64,000 nucleotides of DNA, taken from M3007 sp031425155 (GTDB lineage Bacteria; Bacteroidota; Bacteroidia; Chitinophagales; Saprospiraceae). Shown piece after piece: positions 50,706 to 58,768 of this stretch. The notes beneath the pieces were generated by a model. That model did not search any database. It was not told where the DNA came from and saw only the letters and a list, made by a program, of their open reading frames with translations. A program made the translations under genes and the position numbers. Every line of letters starts with the position of its first letter. Position 1 is the first letter of the stretch. Location: NCBI GenBank assembly GCA_031425155.1, contig JANPIV010000036.1, positions 60,534 through 124,533 on the forward strand. The letters are read 5' to 3'.

Positions 50706-51275
50706 TCATTCAGAAGATCCTTCCCAGCCTTGTTTGTTACTATAAGTTTCGTAGTTAAATGCGGGCAGAATCGTCATTTTTTTGCCTGTTTTACGCTCGT
50801 AAGCCTTTTTGGCTACCCGGAGAAGGGGAGAGAAATCAAGGTCGGCTGGCATTTCTGCCGGATAGGTAAGGATATGGTAGAAATAGGTTTTGCCCTCGGC
50901 CACCACCCCACAGCGAGCGTATAAAAACGCATCCACTGAAAGATATTCTTCGGTCAAATCTTCAAATCCTGCGGCGTGACTACGGGTATCCAACAACCAA
51001 AGTCTCTCTGAAAGAATATCTTGGAATTGGTAGATATTAGCTAATGAATCACCGGAAAGCATTGCGACAAGTGGTTCAATAATAGCTTCGTTTTCAGACT
51101 TTTGCCAATCCAAAAGGTCTATCATTTCCCAAAAACGAGTTTCCGTCAGCATTCCTGCCGTATCAGGTACTTCATGTACCCTGATCTCCATTTCGGCGTT
51201 GCCAAACTGCGATTTCAAATCATCAAGTAGCGACGCATCGAGGTCTTGAGCTCTAATTCTGATTAGTGTGGTCAT
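50706..51275 (-). CDS. DUF4240-domain protein
   Basis: A 189-residue protein. Residues 1-38 (TLIRIRAQDLDASLLDDLKSQF) look like the short strand-helix start of Bacteroidota antitoxins. Residues about 42-165 match the DUF4240 layout: TRFWEMIDLLDWQK, IYQFQDILSERLWLLDTRSHA, VDAFLYARCGVVAEGKTYFYHILTYPAEMP. DUF4240 proteins occur in immunity-like settings near toxin domains. The gene directly precedes the KYGIS protein and could be its immunity partner or antitoxin. AT-rich compared with the core genes. Confidence 0.7.
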   Translation of the reverse strand: MTTLIRIRAQDLDASLLDDLKSQFGNAEMEIRVHEVPDTAGMLTETRFWEMIDLLDWQKSENEAIIEPLVAMLSGDSLANIYQFQDILSERLWLLDTRSHAAGFEDLTEEYLSVDAFLYARCGVVAEGKTYFYHILTYPAEMPADLDFSPLLRVAKKAYERKTGKKMTILPAFNYETYSNKQGWEGSSE

Positions 51276-51390
51276 AGCCGACGGTCAGTTTTGCACAAAA
51301 ATACATATTTATCCCGACAATCTTTCAAATTGAATGCTATGCTTTCCGATGGTCTGGCCCTTCTGCTAATGGAAGTGCAGAGACAAATGA

Positions 51391-52539
51391 CTAAAGTTCT
51401 GCCTTCTTCCCCTCACTATATTTCCGGTTTTTATCTTCCGAATCGGCATTGCCTACGCCATGTGGATACACCTTGAAACTTTGTGGGTCCGCATCTTTCA
51501 CCACATTGGTATGATAATACACGTGTTTCCCATCCGTACCATACCCAAAGTCTATGGCTTTAAAAGTCGTCGGGTTTGCCCCCGTCACTTTTTTATCTGC
51601 CCAGAAAACGCTGTTATTATCCTGAGCGAAATATAAGTGCTGCGTGGTGTTTTCATATTCGGGCAGTATCATAAAAGTGGCTGCGTCCACCCCATTCATT
51701 TTCTTGTCCTCAAAAAAAACGCTCGTCTTGTCTTTGGAGTAATTATTTCCCAAAATAGTAAAAGTGGCGGCATCTACGCCCTTCATTTTGGCATCTACAT
51801 AATAAACGGCCGATTCATCTTTGGAATAAGGATATTCTAATAAACTAAATGACCGGCTAAGCGCAGGCATGATGATAACACCGCCTTCATTGGGATAATT
51901 ATAGAAATAAACCTGGTTCGTATCCTGGGCATAACTGGTATTAAGAATACGAAAACTGGCAGGATCGCTGCCTTTGATAGGGACTTTGCCATGATACACC
52001 CGCTGTTTGTCTTTTAAAAAATAACCGCTAATAATTTCCAATGTCGCCGGGTCTTCCACCGCAAAACCATCTCCCTGAAAATAACCGCGCTGATGGTCTT
52101 TGGCATACCCGGAATAGCCCTCACCCAGGCTAACAAAAGTCGCCGGGTCGGCATCTTTTATCGGGAAAATGGTACTGCGTTTGGTTAAGTAATAATTTAC
52201 GCCTTCTCTATATTCATCACAGTAATAAACGGTGTTTTTGTCTTTGGCGTAATTCTTATCCACCGCCGTAAAAGTGGCCAGATCCGCCCCGTTAATACTA
52301 TAATTTTTAAAATAGGCGGCGGAATCGTCTTTGGCAAAGACATCGTTTAATACTTTTAAATCTTTGCTGACTTCTTTACCATTATAAAAAACTTTATTTC
52401 CATCCGTTTGATAACCGGAACCGCCACAACGACTAAAAGAAATGACGCCGGTCAGCATCAAAACGAGTTTGAAAAACTTGAAGATCAGTCTGAAAAGGAA
52501 GGTAATGAATTTGAATGAATCAACAAAGAATCTTAGCAT
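51391..52539 (-). CDS. DKNYY-repeat protein
   Basis: A 382-residue protein with an N-terminal hydrophobic segment (FITFLFRLIFKFFKLVLMLTGVISF) followed by a Cys and then many copies of the DKNYY unit, with the sense of D-x-x-T-F-x-x-L-x-x-x-Y-x-K-D-x-x-x-V-Y-Y (for example ATFTAVDKNYAKDKNTVYYC, ATFTILGNNYSKDKTSVFFE). About eight units can be counted. DKNYY proteins are secreted or anchored and of unknown function, often encoded near toxins or immunity genes. The N-terminus could be a lipoprotein signal or a membrane anchor. Confidence 0.8.
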   Translation of the reverse strand: MLRFFVDSFKFITFLFRLIFKFFKLVLMLTGVISFSRCGGSGYQTDGNKVFYNGKEVSKDLKVLNDVFAKDDSAAYFKNYSINGADLATFTAVDKNYAKDKNTVYYCDEYREGVNYYLTKRSTIFPIKDADPATFVSLGEGYSGYAKDHQRGYFQGDGFAVEDPATLEIISGYFLKDKQRVYHGKVPIKGSDPASFRILNTSYAQDTNQVYFYNYPNEGGVIIMPALSRSFSLLEYPYSKDESAVYYVDAKMKGVDAATFTILGNNYSKDKTSVFFEDKKMNGVDAATFMILPEYENTTQHLYFAQDNNSVFWADKKVTGANPTTFKAIDFGYGTDGKHVYYHTNVVKDADPQSFKVYPHGVGNADSEDKNRKYSEGKKAEL

Positions 52540-52605
52540 AACTTCGATGGATATTGGTGTATGTTGCGAAGGTTTTTTGCGACCAAATTCTGTTTAAACT
52601 AGATT

Positions 52606-53706
52606 TTAATCTGGAATTCCTCGCGCCAACCGCCACGCCCGCACGAGCATCAATACTTCATCATAATTGAGCATTCCCGCTGTTATCCCCTGCGATTTCA
52701 AATACAAGTCATACAGATCATACCGGAGTTCCGGCGCAAGTTCCCTGAATCGGCTGTGGCGTCGGCGAATGGCTCGTTCATCGGCGACAATCCCTGCCGG
52801 AATAGTAGGGCGATACTGGATTTGATAGCGTTTGGGATTATTCAACAAACAGGCTCTGGCCAGCGTATGCCAGTAATCCAGTCGGGCACAATAGGCGATA
52901 TACTTGTTCGGGTGCCCCGAACAAGTCGCGTAGGCAAGGAAATTACAGACGCCTTCATCAGAAAAACCGTAGCCATGACTCATTTCGTGCGCCATAGCAG
53001 GCAGTTTTCGCAGGGGATGGATGGCGGCATCCACGTTGCCCTCCCCGACGAATGGCCAGTAAATCCCGGAGGCACCAAAGGCCAAAAGTGTACCTTCCGG
53101 ATAAATAAACCGCCCGCGTACCCGACCGCCAGTTGGAAAATGCTCATTGGCCAGCCATTTTACGAGGGCTTCCCGAATAGTATCTTCGGCATAATTCGGC
53201 CAAAGTTTTTCATCGTCCAGCGCATTGGTATCAGTGCCCACCAAAGCAGTACGTAAGGTGTTTAAATCTTGCGTTTCAATAGTCAGTGCCTGCCAAAGCG
53301 CGGTCGAATCCAGGGGTTGAACTTGCAATCCCAATTGCGTTTTCAGGGGTACGCGGGCGTAATTGAATCCCCACATCCAGAAGAACAATCCGACTATTAA
53401 TCCGGCAAATCCCGCGAATCGGGCCAGCCAATAACCAGCCTTTAATCGTAAACTCCCTATCCTTGGCCGTCGCTTGTATATCAGTATCCAAAATACCACC
53501 ACCCCGATCCAGAACAAATAAAAAGCAGGAAAAGGCAGCCGTCCGGTGGTCCAATCAATACTGTATCGCACCCCCTGAAAGAAGCCTCGACTATACCAGC
53601 GTTCGACCAATTCGGGTTGCTGGTGTGCTAATAAGTTAAGTAGTAAGGTAACCAGTCCAAATATTGCCCATTTGCCGGATGTAGATGGCACTTTGAAGAA
53701 TGTCAT
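52606..53706 (-). CDS. DUF3810 membrane protein with HExxH motif
   Basis: A 366-residue protein. Two to three N-terminal hydrophobic segments (WAIFGLVTLLLNLLA; FPAFYLFWIGVVVFWILIY; FAGFAGLIVGLFFWMWGFNY) anchor it in the membrane, and a large C-terminal domain carries AHEMSHGYGFSDEGVCNFLAY (near residue 240), a zincin-like HExxH with a downstream Glu. DUF3810 proteins are typical of Bacteroidota and presumed metallopeptidases; the substrate is unknown. It lies 66 bp upstream of the DKNYY gene on the same strand. Confidence 0.85.
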   Translation of the reverse strand: MTFFKVPSTSGKWAIFGLVTLLLNLLAHQQPELVERWYSRGFFQGVRYSIDWTTGRLPFPAFYLFWIGVVVFWILIYKRRPRIGSLRLKAGYWLARFAGFAGLIVGLFFWMWGFNYARVPLKTQLGLQVQPLDSTALWQALTIETQDLNTLRTALVGTDTNALDDEKLWPNYAEDTIREALVKWLANEHFPTGGRVRGRFIYPEGTLLAFGASGIYWPFVGEGNVDAAIHPLRKLPAMAHEMSHGYGFSDEGVCNFLAYATCSGHPNKYIAYCARLDYWHTLARACLLNNPKRYQIQYRPTIPAGIVADERAIRRRHSRFRELAPELRYDLYDLYLKSQGITAGMLNYDEVLMLVRAWRLARGIPD

Positions 53707-53764
53707 AAATTTTATCCGAAAATATAATTATAATTTATTAATAGATAGGTTAGGAAATAAAGCA

Positions 53765-53821
53765 TTAGTCATCATAATGTCCCATAGCCGAATGAATAAT
53801 AACTAAATCATCAGTAATTCC
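53765..53821 (-). pseudogene. Toxin C-terminal remnant
   Basis: In a different frame overlapping the end of the antitoxin-like gene, 18 codons read GITDDLVIIHSAMGHYDD and stop. The IHSxxGHYDD ending is characteristic of RelE/YoeB-type toxins as I know them. Nothing else of a toxin is left. It is too short to be certain. Confidence 0.4.
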
Positions 53822-54116
53822 GCATTATTTTTCAGGATTCTATGTCGCTCAAATGCTGCTTCCAAATCGTAATTTTCATTGGCGGCAGATTCCTCTACAA
53901 TAGACGAAAATTCGGCGGCACTAAATTGATAGGCATGGTTTGCCTTATCATTTTGCTCAGTAATGTCCCAAATGGACTTCTTTGAGCCTTTTTTGCGGTT
54001 CCGTTGATTGGCTCCATCGAAATAGCAATTTCCTCATCTTCAAACAAAGACTTCAACGCCGCAAGAAATCGCTCGTCCAGTTCACTGGCCTTAATCTTAT
54101 AATTTAAAATTCCCAT
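53803..54116 (-). pseudogene. Frameshifted antitoxin-like gene
   Basis: From ATG 54116 the product starts GILNYKIKASELDERFLAAL-KSLFEDEEIAISM, a Bacteroidota antitoxin-type beginning. After a run of six A (53989-53994, minus-strand A) the frame diverges. Adding one A restores SKKSIWDITEQNDKANHAYQ-FSAAEFSSIVEESAANENYD-LEAAFERHRILKNNAELLMI and a stop at 53803, a coherent 104-residue acidic antitoxin. Without the correction the protein stops at 53895 with an unrelated tail. Either a real mutation, a sequencing error in the homopolymer, or slippage-dependent expression. Confidence 0.65.
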
Positions 54117-54177
54117 GACTCCATTTTTGTCCACAAATATAAGCACATTCCACCCCAAAAGGGTTTCGGAGCATGAG

Positions 54178-54211
54178 CATTAATCATTAATCATTAATCA
54201 TTAATCATTAA
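54178..54211. repeat. Heptamer ATTAATC tandem repeat
   Basis: About five copies of ATTAATC run across the 3' end of the dynamin-like gene and encode its last residues (LMIND) and stop. The unit length of seven puts a stop codon in each frame on the minus strand. Confidence 0.75.
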
Positions 54212-55918
54212 CTTCCCATCCACTTCCGTCAGCCTTCCCACCAGGCCCGCGTGACGTTCATTAAAGTGGGCAATCTGCTTTTCTTCATTGGCCAGCAGCG
54301 CATCTAAATCGCCAAAATTCTCACTGATGCGGGTTTTAATCGTGTGGACATAACCGCGTAATTTGGTTTCCAATGCTTCCGACATCTCTTCGCGGCCCCG
54401 CGCAATCTGTTCCCGAAAACCGCTGATGATCTTGCGGCTTTGGATACCCGCCGTAATGCCCGCGAAGAGCACCCCGACGCCGGTCAGTATGCCGCCGGTA
54501 ATGTCGAGTACTGCCACGTGGGTCACTGCCGCCAGGATAACGCCCACCACGGCGATGCCACTGCCGGTGGCGATATTGGGGCTGACCATCGTGTTGCCGG
54601 GGAATAACTGGTCGTCGGTGAAACTCTCGGAGCGCGACATAAAACGCCCGAAAGCCTCCTGCAATTCTTTCAGCACCGCCGAACGTTTGTCAGCAATGTG
54701 CTCGAAAATGTAGGAATCGCTGGAGACGACCGTGCTGCCCGCGCGTATTTTCAGGTCAATCATTTTGGCCATTTGCTGCACCGAATCGGCCAGGTCCACC
54801 ACGCCCTCGTTGAGTTTTACTTTTAATTCGCCGTTCAGCCGGAGTTCGAGTTTTTGGGTCAGTTCATTCAGCCAGTCTTTGATCGAACTTTTTTTGCCAA
54901 TAATACCCATGAACGAACGCCGCAACAGGGAAGTGAACGACAACTCATTGATTAGCTCCTCCTCAATATTTTTAGTGATCCGGTCATATCCATTCAGCAG
55001 ATTTTCAATGAGTTGCGTAACGTAGTGGTTTGATTTTGCCTCCTGACTATTGAGCGTTTGATAAATATCGTCGCGGAAAGCTGTGTCCAGCGCGAATTGT
55101 TGCGCCCGCGTGTCGAGGTCGTGGCGCACCCGGTCGAGGATGTTGCGCGAGGTGGCGATGTTGTTGCGCAATTTCATTGCTGCGCCCCGCCCGCCCGTGA
55201 CGTGGGTGCGGATGTAGTCGCGTACGGCAGAAAAATTGCTCTGGTCAAAATGGCCTTCCAGTTCGGCTTTGGCACTTACAGAAAACAAAACGGGTTGCTG
55301 TACGCCTTTTTTAACCGCAAAATCATACAAACCGCGTTCGTTCACCGCCAAATCTGCGGCATTCAGCAGGTCTTTTTGTTGTAGCACAAAAATGATTTTC
55401 TTGTGCCAGTCACGGTGAATAAAATCGAAAAAATCCCAGGAGGACTGGCGGTAGGGATTCTTGGCCTCGAATACAAAAATCACCAGATCGCTGGCCGGAA
55501 TGAAATTTTCGGTGATTTCCTGGTGTTTTTCCACAATCGAATTCGTCCCGGGCGTATCCACAATGGCGATGTCGCGCAGAATATCCACCGGCAGCAGGAT
55601 TTTTTTCAAATAGGGATTCACGACAATGACTTCCTCCTTTTCGCCATACAAAATCTGCTGGATAGTGTCGGTCATCGGCTGCGGAGCCACCGCGCATATT
55701 TCGCGTCCGGCATCGAGCAGCGCGTTGACAAAACTGCTTTTGCCCGCTTTTACCTCGCCCACGATGACAAACATGTATGGTTCGGTCATGCGATTGCGCA
55801 GTTCGCCGACCTTCGCCGCCAGTTCGCTATGGCCGATTTCCTGGCTCAGTTGCTGCAAATCCTTGACCACGTCCTCGACTTGGGCGCGCAGTGCTATGGT
55901 GTGTTGGTTGAGTATCAT
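54194..55918 (-). CDS. Dynamin-like GTPase
   Basis: A 574-residue bacterial dynamin-family GTPase. The P-loop GEVKAGKSSF is at residues 54-63, the switch threonine in MTDTIQQI near 84, DTPG at 121-124, and the guanine-specificity motif appears as QQKDLL. A long helical stalk follows. Near residues 450-490 there are hydrophobic, glycine-rich segments (GIAVVGVILAAVTHVAVLDITG-GILTGVGVLFAGITAG) suitable as a membrane paddle, then a C-terminal coiled coil. Such proteins reshape or fuse membranes or protect against envelope damage and phage. Only one dynamin is present, not the usual pair. The C-terminal residues and stop lie in a heptamer repeat. Confidence 0.88.
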   Translation of the reverse strand: MILNQHTIALRAQVEDVVKDLQQLSQEIGHSELAAKVGELRNRMTEPYMFVIVGEVKAGKSSFVNALLDAGREICAVAPQPMTDTIQQILYGEKEEVIVVNPYLKKILLPVDILRDIAIVDTPGTNSIVEKHQEITENFIPASDLVIFVFEAKNPYRQSSWDFFDFIHRDWHKKIIFVLQQKDLLNAADLAVNERGLYDFAVKKGVQQPVLFSVSAKAELEGHFDQSNFSAVRDYIRTHVTGGRGAAMKLRNNIATSRNILDRVRHDLDTRAQQFALDTAFRDDIYQTLNSQEAKSNHYVTQLIENLLNGYDRITKNIEEELINELSFTSLLRRSFMGIIGKKSSIKDWLNELTQKLELRLNGELKVKLNEGVVDLADSVQQMAKMIDLKIRAGSTVVSSDSYIFEHIADKRSAVLKELQEAFGRFMSRSESFTDDQLFPGNTMVSPNIATGSGIAVVGVILAAVTHVAVLDITGGILTGVGVLFAGITAGIQSRKIISGFREQIARGREEMSEALETKLRGYVHTIKTRISENFGDLDALLANEEKQIAHFNERHAGLVGRLTEVDGKLMIND

Positions 55919-55937
55919 GTAAGTTGGTTGATGTAAA

Positions 55938-56071
55938 AGTCTTTGGTTATTAGTCTTTGGGTGTTGGTCTTTGGATGGTAGTCTTTAGTCTTTGGTGGTT
56001 GGTAAGTGGAGTTTCCTAATATTTTTGGGCATCTCTCTTTACCAAAGACTAAATCCCAAAGACCAAAGACT
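55938..56071. repeat. AGTCTTTGG word array
   Basis: AGTCTTTGG or one-base variants occur at 55938, 55952, 55966, 55980 and 55987, and the complement CCAAAGACT occurs at 56042 and within 56056-56071. The array fills the gap between the dynamin-like start and the MBL stop and can fold on itself. The same word follows another minus-strand gene at 6703-6735. Confidence 0.65.
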
Positions 56072-56075
56072 ATCT

Positions 56076-56984
56076 TTATTTTCGATTTTTCTTATTCCAG
56101 TAACGCAACAGTCCCGACACCGACATAAAAGCCGGATTGGCGATCTCATAACGTTGGATGGCATCTTCGGTCACGCCCTGCGCCAATAATTCCTGTTGCA
56201 CAAAGGCCTGAAACGCTGGGACAATTTCTGCGGCGGGTGTTTGGTTTTCGGCATACGGGCGCATCCATTCGGCCCAGGCCAACAAACGTTGTTCCAGCGC
56301 ATGAAGATGCGCGTGTTTGTCGGCAATAGCCCCGAAATGCGTCAGGTACAACGTTTTAGAGGGTAAATCCCTTAGAAGTTGAATGGACTCTTGCCAATCC
56401 TCCACCTGGATATCGGGCGGCGGACAAGGTGGCATGACTGGCCCGCCGTGGATGCGTACTCCGGCTACATCGCCGGTGAAACATACAATAGTTTCCCAGT
56501 CAGCCGAAACGACTTCCCAGGCAATGTGGTGTACCGCGTGGCCGGGGGTGTGCCAGGCTTTGAAACCCAGGCCAACAGCCTCGATAAAATCGGCGTGTTC
56601 TACTGCCTGCAATTGACTCACTGGAATCGGCTGCATCGGTCCCCAAAGTTGATCCATCGCGTCGCCATAGATCATCCGGGCGGAATTGTACAGTTTTTCC
56701 GGGGCAGCGAGGTGGGGCAGGCCCAGCGGATGCACATAAATGGTCGCGCCTTTTCCAGCGAATGCCCAGGCGGCACCGGCGTGATCGAAATGAATGTGCG
56801 TGAGGAAAACGTGCTGAAAATCAGCCATTTGCCAACCATTTTTTGCCAATGCCGCTTCCAGATGGGGCAGGGTAGAGGCGGGGCCGGTCTCTACCAAAGC
56901 TAGTCCGGTTGGCCCTTCGACCACAAAAACGGCGACCGCTTCGTTGAGATCAAGAAAATCGAGGTCGAGGGTGTGAATGTGCAT
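56076..56984 (-). CDS. MBL-fold metallo-hydrolase
   Basis: A 302-residue metallo-beta-lactamase-fold hydrolase of the glyoxalase-II-like group. The metal site is complete: His63, His65, Asp67 and His68 in THIHFDHAG, a further His in AWHTPGHAVHHIAW, Asp in CFTGDVAG and His in LYLTHFGAI. The C-terminal third is helical, as in thioesterase-like members. The substrate is unknown. The word ATTGACCACATT lies about 12 bases before its start, like those before the MarR and cydA genes. Confidence 0.87.
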   Translation of the reverse strand: MHIHTLDLDFLDLNEAVAVFVVEGPTGLALVETGPASTLPHLEAALAKNGWQMADFQHVFLTHIHFDHAGAAWAFAGKGATIYVHPLGLPHLAAPEKLYNSARMIYGDAMDQLWGPMQPIPVSQLQAVEHADFIEAVGLGFKAWHTPGHAVHHIAWEVVSADWETIVCFTGDVAGVRIHGGPVMPPCPPPDIQVEDWQESIQLLRDLPSKTLYLTHFGAIADKHAHLHALEQRLLAWAEWMRPYAENQTPAAEIVPAFQAFVQQELLAQGVTEDAIQRYEIANPAFMSVSGLLRYWNKKNRK

Positions 56985-57344
56985 GAAAGGTAATTAATGT
57001 GGTCAATATTTTTAATCCCGATGAAATATCGGGACAGGTAGTGGTCAATGTGACCTATTCCCGACGCAACAAGTGGCCAATGAATGGAGGGTTGAATTGG
57101 CCACATTGATCTCATTGGCCACATTTTTTGTCATTGACCACATTCATTAAAAAAAAAGGCCTCCGGAGCCAAAGAGACAACGGAGGCCGAAAATTACAAA
57201 ACAAAACAATTCTTAATTCGGGAGAGTCTGGCAAATATAGCGGTATCCGTCCCGACTGGCCAAATACCGGACTAAAATTCTTTATTCATTGGTGCTGTCC
57301 ATGCACATTGGCCACATTCAAAATCATTGGCCACATTTTTTTAT
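56985..57344. repeat. Cluster of ATTGGCCACATT words in a 360-bp intergenic region
   Basis: ATTGGCCACATT or ATTGACCACATT occurs at 57096, 57114, 57133, 57307 and 57326. In complement, AATGTGGTCAAT is at 56996, and shorter forms are near 57041 and 57072. A terminator (57149-57188) interrupts the cluster. No gene was found. Further copies stand just before the starts of the MarR gene (11855) and cydA (12711 and 12728). Confidence 0.7.
57149..57188 (-). terminator. Intrinsic terminator of the acyl-CoA dehydrogenase gene
   Basis: Read on the minus strand, GGCCTCCG (57181-57188) pairs with CGGAGGCC (57158-57165) and is followed by nine T. It lies about 157 bases past the stop of the dehydrogenase gene. 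Confidence 0.8.
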
Positions 57345-58493
57345 TCACCCTTTCAACGCTTCCCGCGCAATCACCAGTTTCTGCACTTCGGAAGTGCCTT
57401 CGCCAATGGTGCATAACTTGGAATCGCGGTAGAATTTTTCCACCGGAAAATCCTTCGTATAGCCGTAACCGCCATGCACTTGCACGGCATCTGTGCTTAC
57501 TCTGACCGACACTTCGGAGGCGTAATATTTGGCCATCGCCGCTTGTTTGGTGCATTTTTCCCCGGCATCTTTCAGCATCCCGGCCTGACGGGTGAGCAGT
57601 TCGGCGGCTTCGATTTGGGTGGCCATATCAGCCAGTTTGAAACTGATGCCCTGAAAATTGGAGATCGGCTGGCCAAACTGGTGGCGTTCTTTGGAGTATT
57701 TCACCGAGGCCTCGTAAGCACCTTTGGCAATACCCAGCGACAGCGCGGCGATGGAAATGCGTCCGCCGTCCAGGATTTTCATGGATTGAATAAAACCTTC
57801 GCCTTCCATGCCCAGCACCTGGCTTTCATGGATGCGGCAATTATCGAAGACCATTTCGGCAGTTTCGCTGGCGCGCATACCGAGTTTGTTTTCCTTTTTG
57901 CCAGCCAGAAAACCAGGGGTTCCGCGCTCTACTATGAAGGCGGTCATGCCGCGGCTGTCCAGCAAATCGCCGGTGCGGGCGATGACCACGGCCACGTGAC
58001 CACTTTTGCCGTGGGTGATCCAACTTTTCGTACCGTTCAGCACAAAATGATCGCCGTCGCGGGTGGCCGTGCATTGCATGCGCATGGCGTCCGAGCCAGT
58101 GTTTGGTTCGGTGAGTCCCCAGGCACCCAGCCATTGACCGGTAGCCAGGAGCGGCAAGTATTTGCGTTTTTGTTCTTCGTTAGCAAAGGAAAGAATGTGA
58201 TTAGTACACAGTGAGTTATGTGCTGCCACGCTGAGCCCGATAGAACCGCAGACCTTCGAAATCTCTTCAATAACGGTAATATATTCCTGGTAGCCCAAGC
58301 CTGCGCCGCCATACATTTCCGGTACCAAAACGCCCAAAAAACCTTGCTCGCCCATGCGGTGAAACAAGTCTATCGGGAAGTGCTGAATTTCATCCCACTC
58401 CATGACGTGCGGGCGGATATGGGCTTCCGCAAAAGCGTGGGCACTTTCGCGAATGAGTTGCAGGTTGTCGGCGGAATTGGTGATCTGACCCAT
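57345..58493 (-). CDS. Acyl-CoA dehydrogenase
   Basis: A 382-residue flavoenzyme of the short/medium-chain acyl-CoA dehydrogenase type, acting in fatty-acid or branched-chain amino-acid breakdown in the cytoplasm and passing electrons to ETF. Landmarks: MYGGAGLGYQEYITVIEEIS, GAWGLTEPNTGSDAM, GTKSWITHGKSG, RHQFGQPISNFQGISFKLADMA, and the C-terminal QVHGGYGYTKDFPVEKFYRDSK-LCTIGEGTSEVQKLVIAREAL, which contains the catalytic-base Glu in GEGTSE. Length and start are normal. It is a single gene divergent from dsbD. Confidence 0.93.
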   Translation of the reverse strand: MGQITNSADNLQLIRESAHAFAEAHIRPHVMEWDEIQHFPIDLFHRMGEQGFLGVLVPEMYGGAGLGYQEYITVIEEISKVCGSIGLSVAAHNSLCTNHILSFANEEQKRKYLPLLATGQWLGAWGLTEPNTGSDAMRMQCTATRDGDHFVLNGTKSWITHGKSGHVAVVIARTGDLLDSRGMTAFIVERGTPGFLAGKKENKLGMRASETAEMVFDNCRIHESQVLGMEGEGFIQSMKILDGGRISIAALSLGIAKGAYEASVKYSKERHQFGQPISNFQGISFKLADMATQIEAAELLTRQAGMLKDAGEKCTKQAAMAKYYASEVSVRVSTDAVQVHGGYGYTKDFPVEKFYRDSKLCTIGEGTSEVQKLVIAREALKG

Positions 58494-58768
58494 GTCTTGT
58501 TTGTCTTTGTATTAGGCGGTGAAGTGATTTTTTTGCCGAACGCCCAAACTGGCGAGGACGCTGTGGTGACGGCAGGGTAAAATGGAGGGCAAAAGTAAGG
58601 GTAAAATACGGCTTTTCTCATTCCCAAAATACGATCAACTTTTGACCTGCGCAGACGTTATTGTCTAACCCCCGACAAAGGCTACGGTTAAAGTTCTTTT
58701 AAAGGTATGCTAACTGGCTATTCCCCCGTTAAAACCTCCTTTCTTTGTGCTCCAAATTTGCAAAATTT

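Larger units (their letters stand above)
53707..54193. other. Region of a decayed toxin-antitoxin locus
   Basis: It holds the frameshifted antitoxin-like gene and a toxin-tail fragment, described separately. Near its right edge (54178-54211) the word ATTAATC is repeated about five times and runs into the 3' end of the dynamin-like gene. Confidence 0.5.

Noticed and set aside
53895..54116. The uncorrected 74-residue frame as a complete normal gene
   Set aside because: Its second half reads as unrelated sequence, whereas one base added in the A run gives a continuous acidic antitoxin-like protein.
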